Below, in pieces: positions 16,663 to 23,746 of a stretch of 25,765 bases of DNA (position 1 is the stretch's first letter; the number at the start of each line of letters is the position of its first letter). Under the pieces are notes generated by a model. The model did not search any database, was not told where the DNA came from, and saw nothing but the letters and a program-made list of their open reading frames with translations. The DNA is taken from NCBI GenBank assembly GCA_934561485.1, contig CAKTGS010000021.1, positions 1-25,765 on the forward strand, in the 5' to 3' direction. This stretch comes from an uncultured Faecalibacterium sp. (GTDB taxonomy: Bacteria; Bacillota; Clostridia; Oscillospirales; Ruminococcaceae). Both the position numbers and the translations under genes were made by a program.

Positions 16663-17778
16663 TTACTGGAAGGTGTCTGCACTGTGCAGCACCACGTGCT
16701 GCACGCCCGCCGCGGCGGCTGACTGTTCCAGAGCCGCTCTGCTGTCTGCATCCAGCGCGTTGCTGGACATGATCAGCAGGTTCTGCATTCCAAGGCTGGC
16801 TGCCGGTGCCCCCAGCGCATCCCCGGCTGCTTCGCACTGCGCCTGGGTGTAGGCAAACCACAGGGTCACCGTGCCGTCAAAGCGGGTCTGCCAGGTGCTG
16901 ATATCCGCCGCCAGCTGGGCCGCACGGCCCGCGCGGCTCCGGCCGCCCTCGGCACCAAAGTCCTGCTTTGCGCTGATCAGGTTGGGGAACTGCACATTCG
17001 TCAGCACCACCTGCTCAAAACCCATGCCGTGCAGCTCTTCGATCAGGTCGCCGATATACTGCACCGCACTGGATGCAAAGGGGTTGAGCCAGGGCTTGCC
17101 CCCGGCAGCCGCCGTGTTGTCCAGCCAGAGCTTGTCGCTGTTGTAGCGGATGCCCATGCTGCGGTCCACATAGCAGGACACCGGGTCTTTGAAGGCGGCC
17201 AGCTGGGCCACCGGGATAATTCCTTCTTCCTTGAACACTGCGGCAATGCGGGCCGGGTCCACCGGGGCAGCGGCAATGCCGTTGGCCGCTGCCGCTGCGC
17301 CGCTGCGGTAATACACGGTGCCGTCCCCGTCCTTCATGGAGATGAGCGCATACGAGACGCCCTGGGCCTTGAGCTGCTGTGCCGCCGCGCGGATGGCCGC
17401 ATCATCGGTCAGGGTGGTCACTTCCACCTTGGCCCAGGTGCCTCCGGTAATGGCCCGGCCATCCAGGGCTTCCGGCTCCGGTTCCGTGGTTTCCGGTTCC
17501 GATGCCGCAGCCGAAGCAGCCGCCTGCTCTGCGGCAGAGGAGGCCGCCGCTTCCGAGGCTGCAGCCCGGGAGGCAGATTCCGCTTCCAGATCCCGGTCCC
17601 GCACCACGGTGTACCAGGTGTGGGTGGCCCAGTCCAGCACATGCGGTGCCGCAAACCAGGCCGCCGCCAGCACAGCCAGCACCAGCACGGCAATGCCGAT
17701 GCCGCGCCGCACCCGGGTTTCGCGGCTGTAAAAGCTGCGGCGGTACCGTTTGACCTTTTGCCGTTTATTCTTTGCCAT
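16663..17778 (-). CDS. Membrane-anchored glycoside-hydrolase-like protein (DUF4015-like)
   Basis: Predicted extracytoplasmic protein with a basic N-terminus, one membrane anchor (about 26-46), an Ala/Ser/Glu-rich linker (about 66-105) and a barrel-like domain resembling the DUF4015 putative glycosidase family (about 108-371). Matching family landmarks are GVSYALISMKDGDGTVYY, FKDP (196-199), KPWLNPFASSAVQYI (228-242) and GMGFEQVVLT (251-260). The usual family motif with an acidic residue (FDYVRFP) reads LTNVQFP here, so the acid and the Arg are lost and hydrolytic activity is doubtful. At 371 residues it is full length. It follows the RnfA-like gene by 24 bp and so is probably in the same operon. 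Confidence 0.65.
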   Translation of the reverse strand: MAKNKRQKVKRYRRSFYSRETRVRRGIGIAVLVLAVLAAAWFAAPHVLDWATHTWYTVVRDRDLEAESASRAAASEAAASSAAEQAAASAAASEPETTEPEPEALDGRAITGGTWAKVEVTTLTDDAAIRAAAQQLKAQGVSYALISMKDGDGTVYYRSGAAAAANGIAAAPVDPARIAAVFKEEGIIPVAQLAAFKDPVSCYVDRSMGIRYNSDKLWLDNTAAAGGKPWLNPFASSAVQYIGDLIEELHGMGFEQVVLTNVQFPNLISAKQDFGAEGGRSRAGRAAQLAADISTWQTRFDGTVTLWFAYTQAQCEAAGDALGAPAASLGMQNLLIMSSNALDADSRAALEQSAAAAGVQHVVLHSADTFQ

Positions 17779-17802
17779 TTTGCTTTGTCCTCCCTGCCAA
17801 TG

Positions 17803-18414
17803 TTACAGGATCACCGAATGTCCGGTAAAGCCATAGATCGCCAGCGCCAGCACGCCGATATACACCAGTGTAATGGGCAGCCCGCGGAACGTCGAAGGGA
17901 TCGCCTTGCTGCGCAGGCGGTGGCGTGCTTCGGTCACCAGCAGCACGGCCAGAACATAGCCCAGGCCGCTGCCCAGGCCAAAGCCCAGGCTCTGCCCCAG
18001 CGTAAAGGTCTGGGTGCGCTCCACCAGCACGGTGCCCAGCACGCAGCTGTTCAGGCCCGCTGCCGGCACAATGCGCAGCAGCTGGGCACAGTAGGGCAGC
18101 TCCCTGCCCAGGGTGAGCAGGAGCTGTTCTGCCAGGCAGACCACCGCGATGCAGGCCACGTACACCAGCGGGCGCAGCTGGGCACGGTTGGCCAGCGGGA
18201 CGATCCAGCCGCCGGCCACAAAGGCCAGCGGGGCCACCAGCACCTGGGTCACACACAGCTGCAGGCCGAACAGCACACTGCTGGTGCGATCATCGCCCAC
18301 CAGCTGCACCAGGCGCGACACGCCCAGTGCACGGGTAAAGATGGCGTTCTGTGCAAAGATGGCCAGCAGCGCGTAGCCAAAGAACACCACCGATGTGGTT
18401 ACAACCTCTCTCAT
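17803..18414 (-). CDS. RnfA-like membrane subunit lacking iron-sulfur cysteines
   Basis: Integral membrane homologue of RnfA/NqrE with six expected helices and 203 residues (canonical about 193). Homology to E. coli RsxA is visible in FGYALLAIFAQNAIFTRALG near the start and IPSTFRGLPITLVYIGVLAL then YGFTG at the end. In canonical RnfA, LGLCP and TNCAVLG carry cysteines that bind the intramembrane [2Fe-2S] cluster. Here these read LGVSR (S33) and LNSCVLG (S123, with a Cys shifted one place to 124). It overlaps the RnfE-like gene by 4 bp (ATGA) and ends 24 bp before the glycosidase-like gene. It is best called RnfA-like; electron transfer is doubtful. Confidence 0.82.
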   Translation of the reverse strand: MREVVTTSVVFFGYALLAIFAQNAIFTRALGVSRLVQLVGDDRTSSVLFGLQLCVTQVLVAPLAFVAGGWIVPLANRAQLRPLVYVACIAVVCLAEQLLLTLGRELPYCAQLLRIVPAAGLNSCVLGTVLVERTQTFTLGQSLGFGLGSGLGYVLAVLLVTEARHRLRSKAIPSTFRGLPITLVYIGVLALAIYGFTGHSVIL

Positions 18415-19136
18415 TGCTCGCCGTCCGCCTCCTTCTGTGCACCTGCGCCCACCAGGCTGTCAGCTTCCTTGATCAGGTATTCCTTCCGTTTGGCGGCCAG
18501 AGCACGCCACACAGCGCACAGCACGCCCAGCACGATAAAGCCGCCGGCCGGCATGGATGCCATGGGCAGCACGGCACGGCTGCCCACTGCCACGCCAAAC
18601 ACGGTGCCAAAGGCCAGCCACTCGCGCACACAGCCCAGCAGCACCAGCAGCAGCGCATAGCCCACCGTGATGCGCAGGCCCTTGGAAACGGCCTTGCGCA
18701 CGGTCTCCTGCACGCGGCCAAAGCGGTAGGTCAGCAGCGGCTCCACCACCAGCATGGGCAGGTAGATGCCCAATGCCAGCAGGCTGGTGCCGAACAGCAG
18801 GTTCAGCACCGGGTAGGCTGCCAGATACACCACTGCGGCGCTTGCGGCATACACCAGCGCACGGGGCAGCAGCTTTTTCTGCAGCTCTTCGGGGGCCGGA
18901 TGCTCACTGTTCAGCGGCACAAGACGGCTGAGCAGGCAGGCCAGCACGCGGGAGGGCACCAGCAGCAGCGCCACGGCCACGGCCAGCATTCCGGCGTTCT
19001 GGCCGGTGGTGGCCAGAACCACCAGCGGGGCCAGGCCCATGCCCTGCATGACCACAGGGTTGTTCAGAAACACGCGGTCGTGGTGGGCAAACTTGTCCGG
19101 ATCTTTCAGGATCAGTTCTGCAGTCGATTTTCTCAT
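18411..19136 (-). CDS. RnfE-like membrane subunit lacking iron-sulfur cysteines
   Basis: Membrane homologue of RnfE/NqrD with 241 residues, similar to the canonical length. The start resembles RsxE: RVFLNNPVVMQGMGLAPLVV aligns with the usual NN-x-VQ-LGLCP segment, but the Cys is Ala (A36). The later LGIFIPLIVTNC motif reads LGIYLPMLVVEP, so N and C become E132 and P133. Both cluster-binding cysteines are therefore missing. Shared features include the C-terminal SMPAGGFIVLGVLCAVW, matching LPPGAFIGLGL. The ATG at 19136 overlaps the RnfD-like stop by 4 bp; an upstream open extension overlaps RnfD coding and is not used. The stop overlaps the RnfA-like start. Confidence 0.8.
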   Translation of the reverse strand: MRKSTAELILKDPDKFAHHDRVFLNNPVVMQGMGLAPLVVLATTGQNAGMLAVAVALLLVPSRVLACLLSRLVPLNSEHPAPEELQKKLLPRALVYAASAAVVYLAAYPVLNLLFGTSLLALGIYLPMLVVEPLLTYRFGRVQETVRKAVSKGLRITVGYALLLVLLGCVREWLAFGTVFGVAVGSRAVLPMASMPAGGFIVLGVLCAVWRALAAKRKEYLIKEADSLVGAGAQKEADGEQ

Positions 19137-20152
19137 TCCGCTGCCTCCTTTCCCGGGCCGGGCAGGTGGTGCATCAGGCGGTACAGGCGCACCTCGGTGC
19201 GGTCGATCCAGGCCGAAACACTGTTGACTGCCAGCAGCGCAAAGCACACGCCGGTTTCATACACGCCGTAATAGCGGAAGCCCATGCTCACGGCTCCCAC
19301 CAGCACACCGTACAGGATGCGGCCCATCCGGTGGTGGGCACAGGTGTACGGCTCGTTGAGCAGGAACACGGCGCTGAACAGCACCGCACCGGTCAGCAGC
19401 TCGTCCCGCACGCACTGCAGGCGCAGCAGAGCGTTGGTCAGCACGGCGCTGTCCGCAATGCCCGCCTGCCGCGGGAAGAAAAAGGCGATCAGCGCACAGG
19501 TCAGCAGAAAACTGACCGAAGCGGATACGTGCACATCCTTCTGGCACCACAGAAACAGCCCGCAGGCCAGGATGATCAGGGCTGCGCCGGTGCCCATGGG
19601 GGCTGCATATTCGCCCAGGCCCAGCGTCAGAGAACCGATGTTCAGCATACCGCCGCTGCGCAGGGTATCTTCCAGCGCGCTGGAAACCGGCACGCCGGAG
19701 GCATCCCACAGCGGGATATCCGTATAGGGCTGCGGGTAGCGGAACACCTGTTCCGGCCAGGACACCGCTGCCACGGCATAGCCCACGGCTGCCGGGTTGA
19801 AGGGGTAGCTGCCGTAGCCGCCAAAGATCTCCTTGCCGATCAGCACACCGGCCAGCACCGCTGCCACCAGCACGTAGATGTCCACGGTGGCAGGCATCAG
19901 CAGAGCGATCACCAGGCCAAAGCTCTCGTTGGACAGGTCGCCGGTCTGATACACCCGGTGGCGCAGCAGCGAGACCAGGCGGTCGCACAAGTTGCCTGCA
20001 AGCATGGCAATGCCGCACAGCAGCAGCGGGCGCCATCCGTACAGGTAGCAGGCCATGCACAGCAGCGGCACCGCCATCCAGCAGATGTGTTTGTAATAGT
20101 TTCCGGTCTTTTGCAGCTGCTGCTCCTGCTCCCGGCTCAATGCTTCATCCAT
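19133..20152 (-). CDS. RnfD-like (NqrB-type) membrane subunit without recognisable FMN-Thr motif
   Basis: Membrane homologue of RnfD/NqrB, 339 residues, about the canonical size. Family hallmarks include GKEIFGGYGSYPFNPAAVGY (106-125), close to the E. coli [20 protein letters not shown] stretch, and a later GRILYGVLVGAVSMGFRYYG segment. Canonical RnfD carries covalent FMN on the Thr of an S-x-A-T motif (E. coli SQATPLDTF). The aligned region here is SSALEDTL (157-164), with no Thr at that place; the second-half TDPVT motif reads NEPYT. The ATG at 20152 starts 9 bp after the rpe stop. No RnfC, RnfG or RnfB gene is adjacent. It is the first membrane gene of the D-E-A run. Confidence 0.82.
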   Translation of the reverse strand: MDEALSREQEQQLQKTGNYYKHICWMAVPLLCMACYLYGWRPLLLCGIAMLAGNLCDRLVSLLRHRVYQTGDLSNESFGLVIALLMPATVDIYVLVAAVLAGVLIGKEIFGGYGSYPFNPAAVGYAVAAVSWPEQVFRYPQPYTDIPLWDASGVPVSSALEDTLRSGGMLNIGSLTLGLGEYAAPMGTGAALIILACGLFLWCQKDVHVSASVSFLLTCALIAFFFPRQAGIADSAVLTNALLRLQCVRDELLTGAVLFSAVFLLNEPYTCAHHRMGRILYGVLVGAVSMGFRYYGVYETGVCFALLAVNSVSAWIDRTEVRLYRLMHHLPGPGKEAAE

Positions 20153-20161
20153 GGGCGCACC

Positions 20162-20812
20162 TCACAGGGCAGCCAGCTGCTGCACCGCAGCCGCCGGATC
20201 TGCCGCGCCGAACACTGCACTGCCGGCCACCAGCACATCGGCACCGGCCTCCACGCACAGCGGAGCAGTGGCAGCGTCCACGCCGCCGTCCACTTCCAGC
20301 AGGTAGTGCAGGCCCCGCTTTTCGCGCTCGGCCCTGAGCCAGCGCAGCTTTTCCAGCGCCGAGGGCATGAATTTCTGCCCGCCGAAGCCCGGTTCCACGC
20401 TCATCACCAGCACCAGGTCCAGCTGGTCCAGGTAGGGGGCCAGGGCTTCCGGGGCGGTGCCGGGCTTGATGGTCAGGCCCGTCTTGCAGCCCAGGGCCTT
20501 CACGGCGTCCAGCGTCTGCTGGATATCATCCCCGCATTCCAGGTGGAAGTTGTACAGCGTTGCACCGGCCTTGATGAACGGCTCGGCATACTGCAGCGGG
20601 TGGCTGATCATCAGATGCACATCGTAAAAGGCATCCGGCAGATTTTTGTGCAGGCTTTTGAGCACCGGCACGCCAAAGCTGATGTTGGGCACAAAATGCC
20701 CGTCCATCACATCGTAATGCAGCATCTGTGCACCGGCGTCCAGCACCATGCGGCAGTCTGCACCCAGCTTGCCAAAGTCGGCGGAAAGAATCGAAGGACT
20801 TACAATTGCCAT
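20162..20812 (-). CDS. rpe: Ribulose-phosphate 3-epimerase
   Basis: Pentose-phosphate pathway enzyme interconverting ribulose 5-phosphate and xylulose 5-phosphate in the cytosol. The 216-residue TIM barrel has all family motifs: SPSILSADF (5-13), the metal and catalytic residues in LHYDVMDGHFVPNISFG (H32, D34), DVHLM (H66), SVEPGFGGQKF (138-148) and LEVDGGV with the catalytic Asp (D175). Length is typical. The ATG at 20812 lacks a strong ribosome-binding site (only GGAG about 14 bases upstream). It heads the run with the Rnf-like genes, 9 bp before rnfD-like. No clear promoter was identified. Confidence 0.96.
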   Translation of the reverse strand: MAIVSPSILSADFGKLGADCRMVLDAGAQMLHYDVMDGHFVPNISFGVPVLKSLHKNLPDAFYDVHLMISHPLQYAEPFIKAGATLYNFHLECGDDIQQTLDAVKALGCKTGLTIKPGTAPEALAPYLDQLDLVLVMSVEPGFGGQKFMPSALEKLRWLRAEREKRGLHYLLEVDGGVDAATAPLCVEAGADVLVAGSAVFGAADPAAAVQQLAAL

Positions 20813-21018
20813 AATATATCTTTACGCTCCGTTGTTCCAAGAAATTTTTGTACCATGCGTACCTGCGCAGCAGCCCACACCGGGCTGCCGCAGACAACGG
20901 ACATGGTTATTTTTTAGTTTACATGAAAACACGTAAAAAATCAAACCCGCCGCCGTCTTTTTCACCGAAATGACGTAAATGGAGTGAAATGTCCATTGCG
21001 GGGCAACGTGAGCCTTAC

Positions 21019-21180
21019 AGCTGTCACCGCAGGTGACTGATGAGGGCGCACCGGCAGCTGTTGCTTACCTGTACCCCTCATCCGGCGCTACGCGCCACCT
21101 GTCCCCCCTTTTGTCGCTGTGCGACATTTTCCCCCGGCCAGGGGAAATCTGTCCCCAAGGGGTGAAGGCTTTAGCGATGG
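21019..21180. repeat. GC-rich fold-back repeat element (copy C)
   Basis: Contains GTCACC-GCA-GGTGAC (21023-21037), then CATCCGGCGC-TAC-GCGCCACCTGTCCCCCC-type sequence, GTCGC/GCGAC and a CCCCGG..CCAGGGG arm ending with a further GGGG tract. The hairpin followed by CACCT and a C-run parallels copy A. It is non-coding and looks like a degenerate member of the same family. Confidence 0.5.
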
Positions 21181-21236
21181 CAAAGTTGCCGGTTAAATTG
21201 CAAAGTGCATGGTTTCACGTGCCCCGCAACGTCAAA

Positions 21237-21273
21237 GCAGCCAGACCGCCCCACGCGTGGGCAGTCTGGCTGC
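21237..21273 (-). terminator. Terminator-like hairpin after the sensor kinase
   Basis: GCAGCCAGAC (21237-21246) pairs perfectly with GTCTGGCTGC (21264-21273), extended inward by GCCC/GGGC. Only three T follow on the minus strand, so termination may be weak. It lies directly after the kinase stop. Confidence 0.65.
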
Positions 21274-21277
21274 GGTC

Positions 21278-22810
21278 TCATTCCACCGGTTTCATGCTGG
21301 CGGGGTCCTCCACCGCCGGAGTGCCGCCCGCTTCATCGGGCAGGCGCTTCATGCCGCCGGGGTTCGGGGCCTGCGAAGGCAGGGTGAACACAAACCGGCA
21401 CCACTCGCCCTGCTGGCTCTCCACACGGATCTGCCCGCCGGACAGGTTGACCAGCACCTTGCAGATGTTCAGGCCCAGGCCTGCGCCCCGGGCGTGCAGC
21501 CCGCGGGAGCGGTCCTCTTTGTAGAACCGCTGGAACACATAGGGCAATGCCTCCGGGCTGATGCCCTGGCCGGAGTTCCAGATGGCGATCTCGGTTTCCG
21601 GGCCAAGCTTTTCCACGCTGAAGCGGATGGTGCCGCCCGCCGGGGTGAACTTGATAGCGTTGTCCAGCAGGTTGTACACCACCTGGTGGATCAGATCGGG
21701 GTCTGCATATACCAGGGCCTTTTCGTCCATGGTCAGGCCTTCGATCTCGATCATGCCGTCATTGATGCGCTGCTCCGCCGAGAGCGCCACGCCGGTAAGG
21801 GTGTCCCAGATGTTGAACATGCGGGCATTCACCTGGTATTCGCCGCTTTCCAGCTTGGACAGATCCAGCATGTTCTGGATCAGCCGGGCCAGGCGGCCGG
21901 TCTCCTCGCTGACCAGCTGCAGGTAGTGATTCTGCATGTCGGGCGGAATGGTGCCGTCCAGAATGCCGTCCACAAAGCCCTTGATGGTGGTCATGGGGGT
22001 GCGCAGCTCGTGGGCAATGTTGCCCATGAACTGGCCCCGGGAATTGTCGTTGGTCTGGATGTTGTCCGCCATGCGGTTAAAGGTGCGGGCCAGATCAGCC
22101 ACTTCGCCTTCCCCTTCCACACCTTCCACGCGGACGGACAGGTCGCCGCCGCCAAAACGCTGGGCGGCGTCCGTCACCTTCTGCAGCGGGTCGGTGAGCT
22201 GGCGCATCAGGATCTTGGTCAGGATGCTGGCGCACAGCAGCATCACGCAGGCCGACAGCAGGAAGTTGGACCAGAACTGCTGTTTGAACGCAGTCAGCTG
22301 CTCGCCGGAAGAGCACAGGAACAGCCAGCCGCTGGGGTAGCTCTGGCTGTCCACCAGCCGCGCCACCGCAATGTAGCTTTTCTCCGTCAACGCGCCGTCC
22401 AGATCGCTGAACAGATGATAGTGTTCACCGCCGTTGGGGTCCGGTGCCGCATTGGCACTGGTGCGGAAATCAATGTCCACGACCGCACCGTTCAGCTTTT
22501 CCGGATTGGAGGCCAGCATCACATTGCCATCGTTGTCCGTAAAGAACAGATACGCCTCGGCGCTCTCGCCAATGATCTCCAGCTTGGTGCTCAGGGCATC
22601 CAGCTCATCGCCCTCGGGCAGGGCCGCCTTCTGCACCAGATACTGGGCCGTGCGTTCTGCCACGCCCACCACCTGGTCCAGCGTTTCATACCGGTCTTTG
22701 GCAAAGTAGCCCTTGAACAGCACCCACTCCGAAGCGCCCATCAGCACAATGCCCAGCACCATCAGGGTGGACACCAGCGAAAAGAACGCCGTTGAGATAC
22801 TTTTGCGCAT
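21278..22810 (-). CDS. Two-component sensor histidine kinase (HAMP, HisKA, HATPase)
   Basis: Membrane sensor kinase that phosphorylates the adjacent regulator. The 510-residue protein has a first membrane helix (about 8-27), an extracellular sensor domain (about 30-180), a second helix (about 183-201), a HAMP domain (203-255), the H-box FMGNIAHELRTPMTTIKGF with the phospho-accepting H267, an N-box NLLDNAIKFTP (380-390), and a Gly-box region NSGQGISPE then GAGLGLNICK. A Pro/Gly-rich tail follows. Layout is PhoR/ResE-like. The ATG at 22810 overlaps the regulator stop in a TAATG junction, so the two are coupled. The signal sensed is unknown. Confidence 0.93.
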   Translation of the reverse strand: MRKSISTAFFSLVSTLMVLGIVLMGASEWVLFKGYFAKDRYETLDQVVGVAERTAQYLVQKAALPEGDELDALSTKLEIIGESAEAYLFFTDNDGNVMLASNPEKLNGAVVDIDFRTSANAAPDPNGGEHYHLFSDLDGALTEKSYIAVARLVDSQSYPSGWLFLCSSGEQLTAFKQQFWSNFLLSACVMLLCASILTKILMRQLTDPLQKVTDAAQRFGGGDLSVRVEGVEGEGEVADLARTFNRMADNIQTNDNSRGQFMGNIAHELRTPMTTIKGFVDGILDGTIPPDMQNHYLQLVSEETGRLARLIQNMLDLSKLESGEYQVNARMFNIWDTLTGVALSAEQRINDGMIEIEGLTMDEKALVYADPDLIHQVVYNLLDNAIKFTPAGGTIRFSVEKLGPETEIAIWNSGQGISPEALPYVFQRFYKEDRSRGLHARGAGLGLNICKVLVNLSGGQIRVESQQGEWCRFVFTLPSQAPNPGGMKRLPDEAGGTPAVEDPASMKPVE

Positions 22811-23508
22811 TACTGACGCACCTCGAACTTATAGCCCACGCCCCACACGGTTTTCAGCTCCCACTTGTCGGAAGCACCGGCCAGCTTTTCGCGCAGGCGC
22901 TTGACGTGCACATCAATGGTGCGGCTGTCGCCGTAGTATTCAAAGCCCCACACCTCGTCCAGCAGCTGGTCGCGGGTGTAAACCCGGTTGGGGTGGGACG
23001 CCAGGCAGTTGAGCAGTTCCAGCTCCTTGGGAGGAGCCTCCACCACCTTGCCCTTCACCCGCAGCTCGTAGCTGTTCATGTCCAGGCGCAGGTTGTCAAA
23101 TTCGATCACGCCTTCGGTGCTCTCGGCAGCTGCCGAGGTGGTCTGGCAGCGGCGCAGCACCGCCTTGATGCGGGCCACCACTTCCTTGGCGTCAAATGGC
23201 TTGACCATATAATCGTCTGCGCCCAGTTCCAGGCCCAGCACCTTGTCAAAGGTCTCGCCCTTGGCGGTAAGCATCATCACCGGGGTGTTGCCCGCCTTGC
23301 GGATGCGGCGGCACACTTCCAGGCCGTCCATCCGGGGCATCATCACGTCCAGCAGCACCATGTCCGGCTTGACCTGGTTGAACTTTTCCAGGCCCTCTTC
23401 GCCATCGTTGGCGGTGGTGACCTGGTAGCCCTCCTTGGTCAGGTACAGGCGCAGCAGCTCACAGATGTTGGTATCGTCATCCACGACCAGGATCTTTTCG
23501 TTTGCCAT
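22810..23508 (-). CDS. OmpR/PhoB-family response regulator
   Basis: Cytosolic transcription factor of a two-component system, 232 residues. The receiver domain has KILVVDDD (acidic pair at 10-12), phospho-acceptor D54 in MVLLDVMMP, and K103 in DDYMVKPF; the C-terminal winged helix (about 130-232) shows YELRVKGKVVEAPPKELELL and RTIDVHVKRLREKL, as in PhoB/OmpR. GGGGAGG lies 8 bases before the ATG at 23508. It is the first gene, co-transcribed and translationally coupled with the kinase. A GTCATAA-type box overlaps its promoter, so autoregulation is possible. Targets are unknown. Confidence 0.95.
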   Translation of the reverse strand: MANEKILVVDDDTNICELLRLYLTKEGYQVTTANDGEEGLEKFNQVKPDMVLLDVMMPRMDGLEVCRRIRKAGNTPVMMLTAKGETFDKVLGLELGADDYMVKPFDAKEVVARIKAVLRRCQTTSAAAESTEGVIEFDNLRLDMNSYELRVKGKVVEAPPKELELLNCLASHPNRVYTRDQLLDEVWGFEYYGDSRTIDVHVKRLREKLAGASDKWELKTVWGVGYKFEVRQ

Positions 23509-23577
23509 AATGGTATCCTCCCCTTTTTATCGTCACGCCCGCGCGGCGGGCCATGTGTGCAAGGTATTCCAACTCTT

Positions 23578-23606
23578 ATTATACGGGAGAGTTATGACAA
23601 AATAAA
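23578..23606 (-). promoter_or_regulatory. Candidate promoter with Pho-box-like element for the two-component operon
   Basis: A perfect -10 TATAAT (23583-23578) has no good -35, but TTGTCATAAC (23600-23591) lies where an activator would bind. This resembles one arm of an E. coli-type Pho box (CTGTCATAA). A weak second arm follows after 4 bases. Autoactivation is inferred, not shown. Confidence 0.45.
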
Positions 23607-23670
23607 GAAGGTTTTGTATGATTTTTTCCATCCCCAGCGCAAAAGCGTGCCTTTTTCCGGGAAAGTGCCC

Positions 23671-23699
23671 TTGCGCTCCCCCGCTGCTTTGCGTATAAT
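23671..23699 (+). promoter_or_regulatory. Promoter of ychF
   Basis: TTGCGC (23671-23676), a 17-bp spacer and a perfect TATAAT (23694-23699), about 48 bp before the ychF start. Confidence 0.75.
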
Positions 23700-23746
23700 G
23701 GTAATTGTATCGTTATGCCAAAAAACGTGTAAGGAGCGTATTTTAT

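Larger units (their letters stand above)
20813..21277. other. Intergenic region with leader hairpins and repeat element
   Basis: About 465 bp without a supported gene. On the rpe side a perfect GCAGCCC-N5-GGGCTGC hairpin (20870-20888) and a TTTACATG/CACGTAAA stem (20918-20937, wobble on the minus strand) lie in the likely rpe leader. Further right is repeat element C (21019-21180), then the terminator of the sensor kinase gene. Nothing suggests a protein or a known RNA. Confidence 0.6.

Noticed and set aside
20813..20840. TTGGAA-16-TATATT just before rpe
   Set aside because: As a promoter it would start transcription inside the rpe coding region, after the canonical ATG, so it cannot serve the full gene.
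21278..22810. Sensor kinase Gly-box reads NSGQGI instead of DNGxGI
   Set aside because: NSG/NTG variants are common in active kinases of this group, and all other boxes are intact, so no loss of function is claimed.
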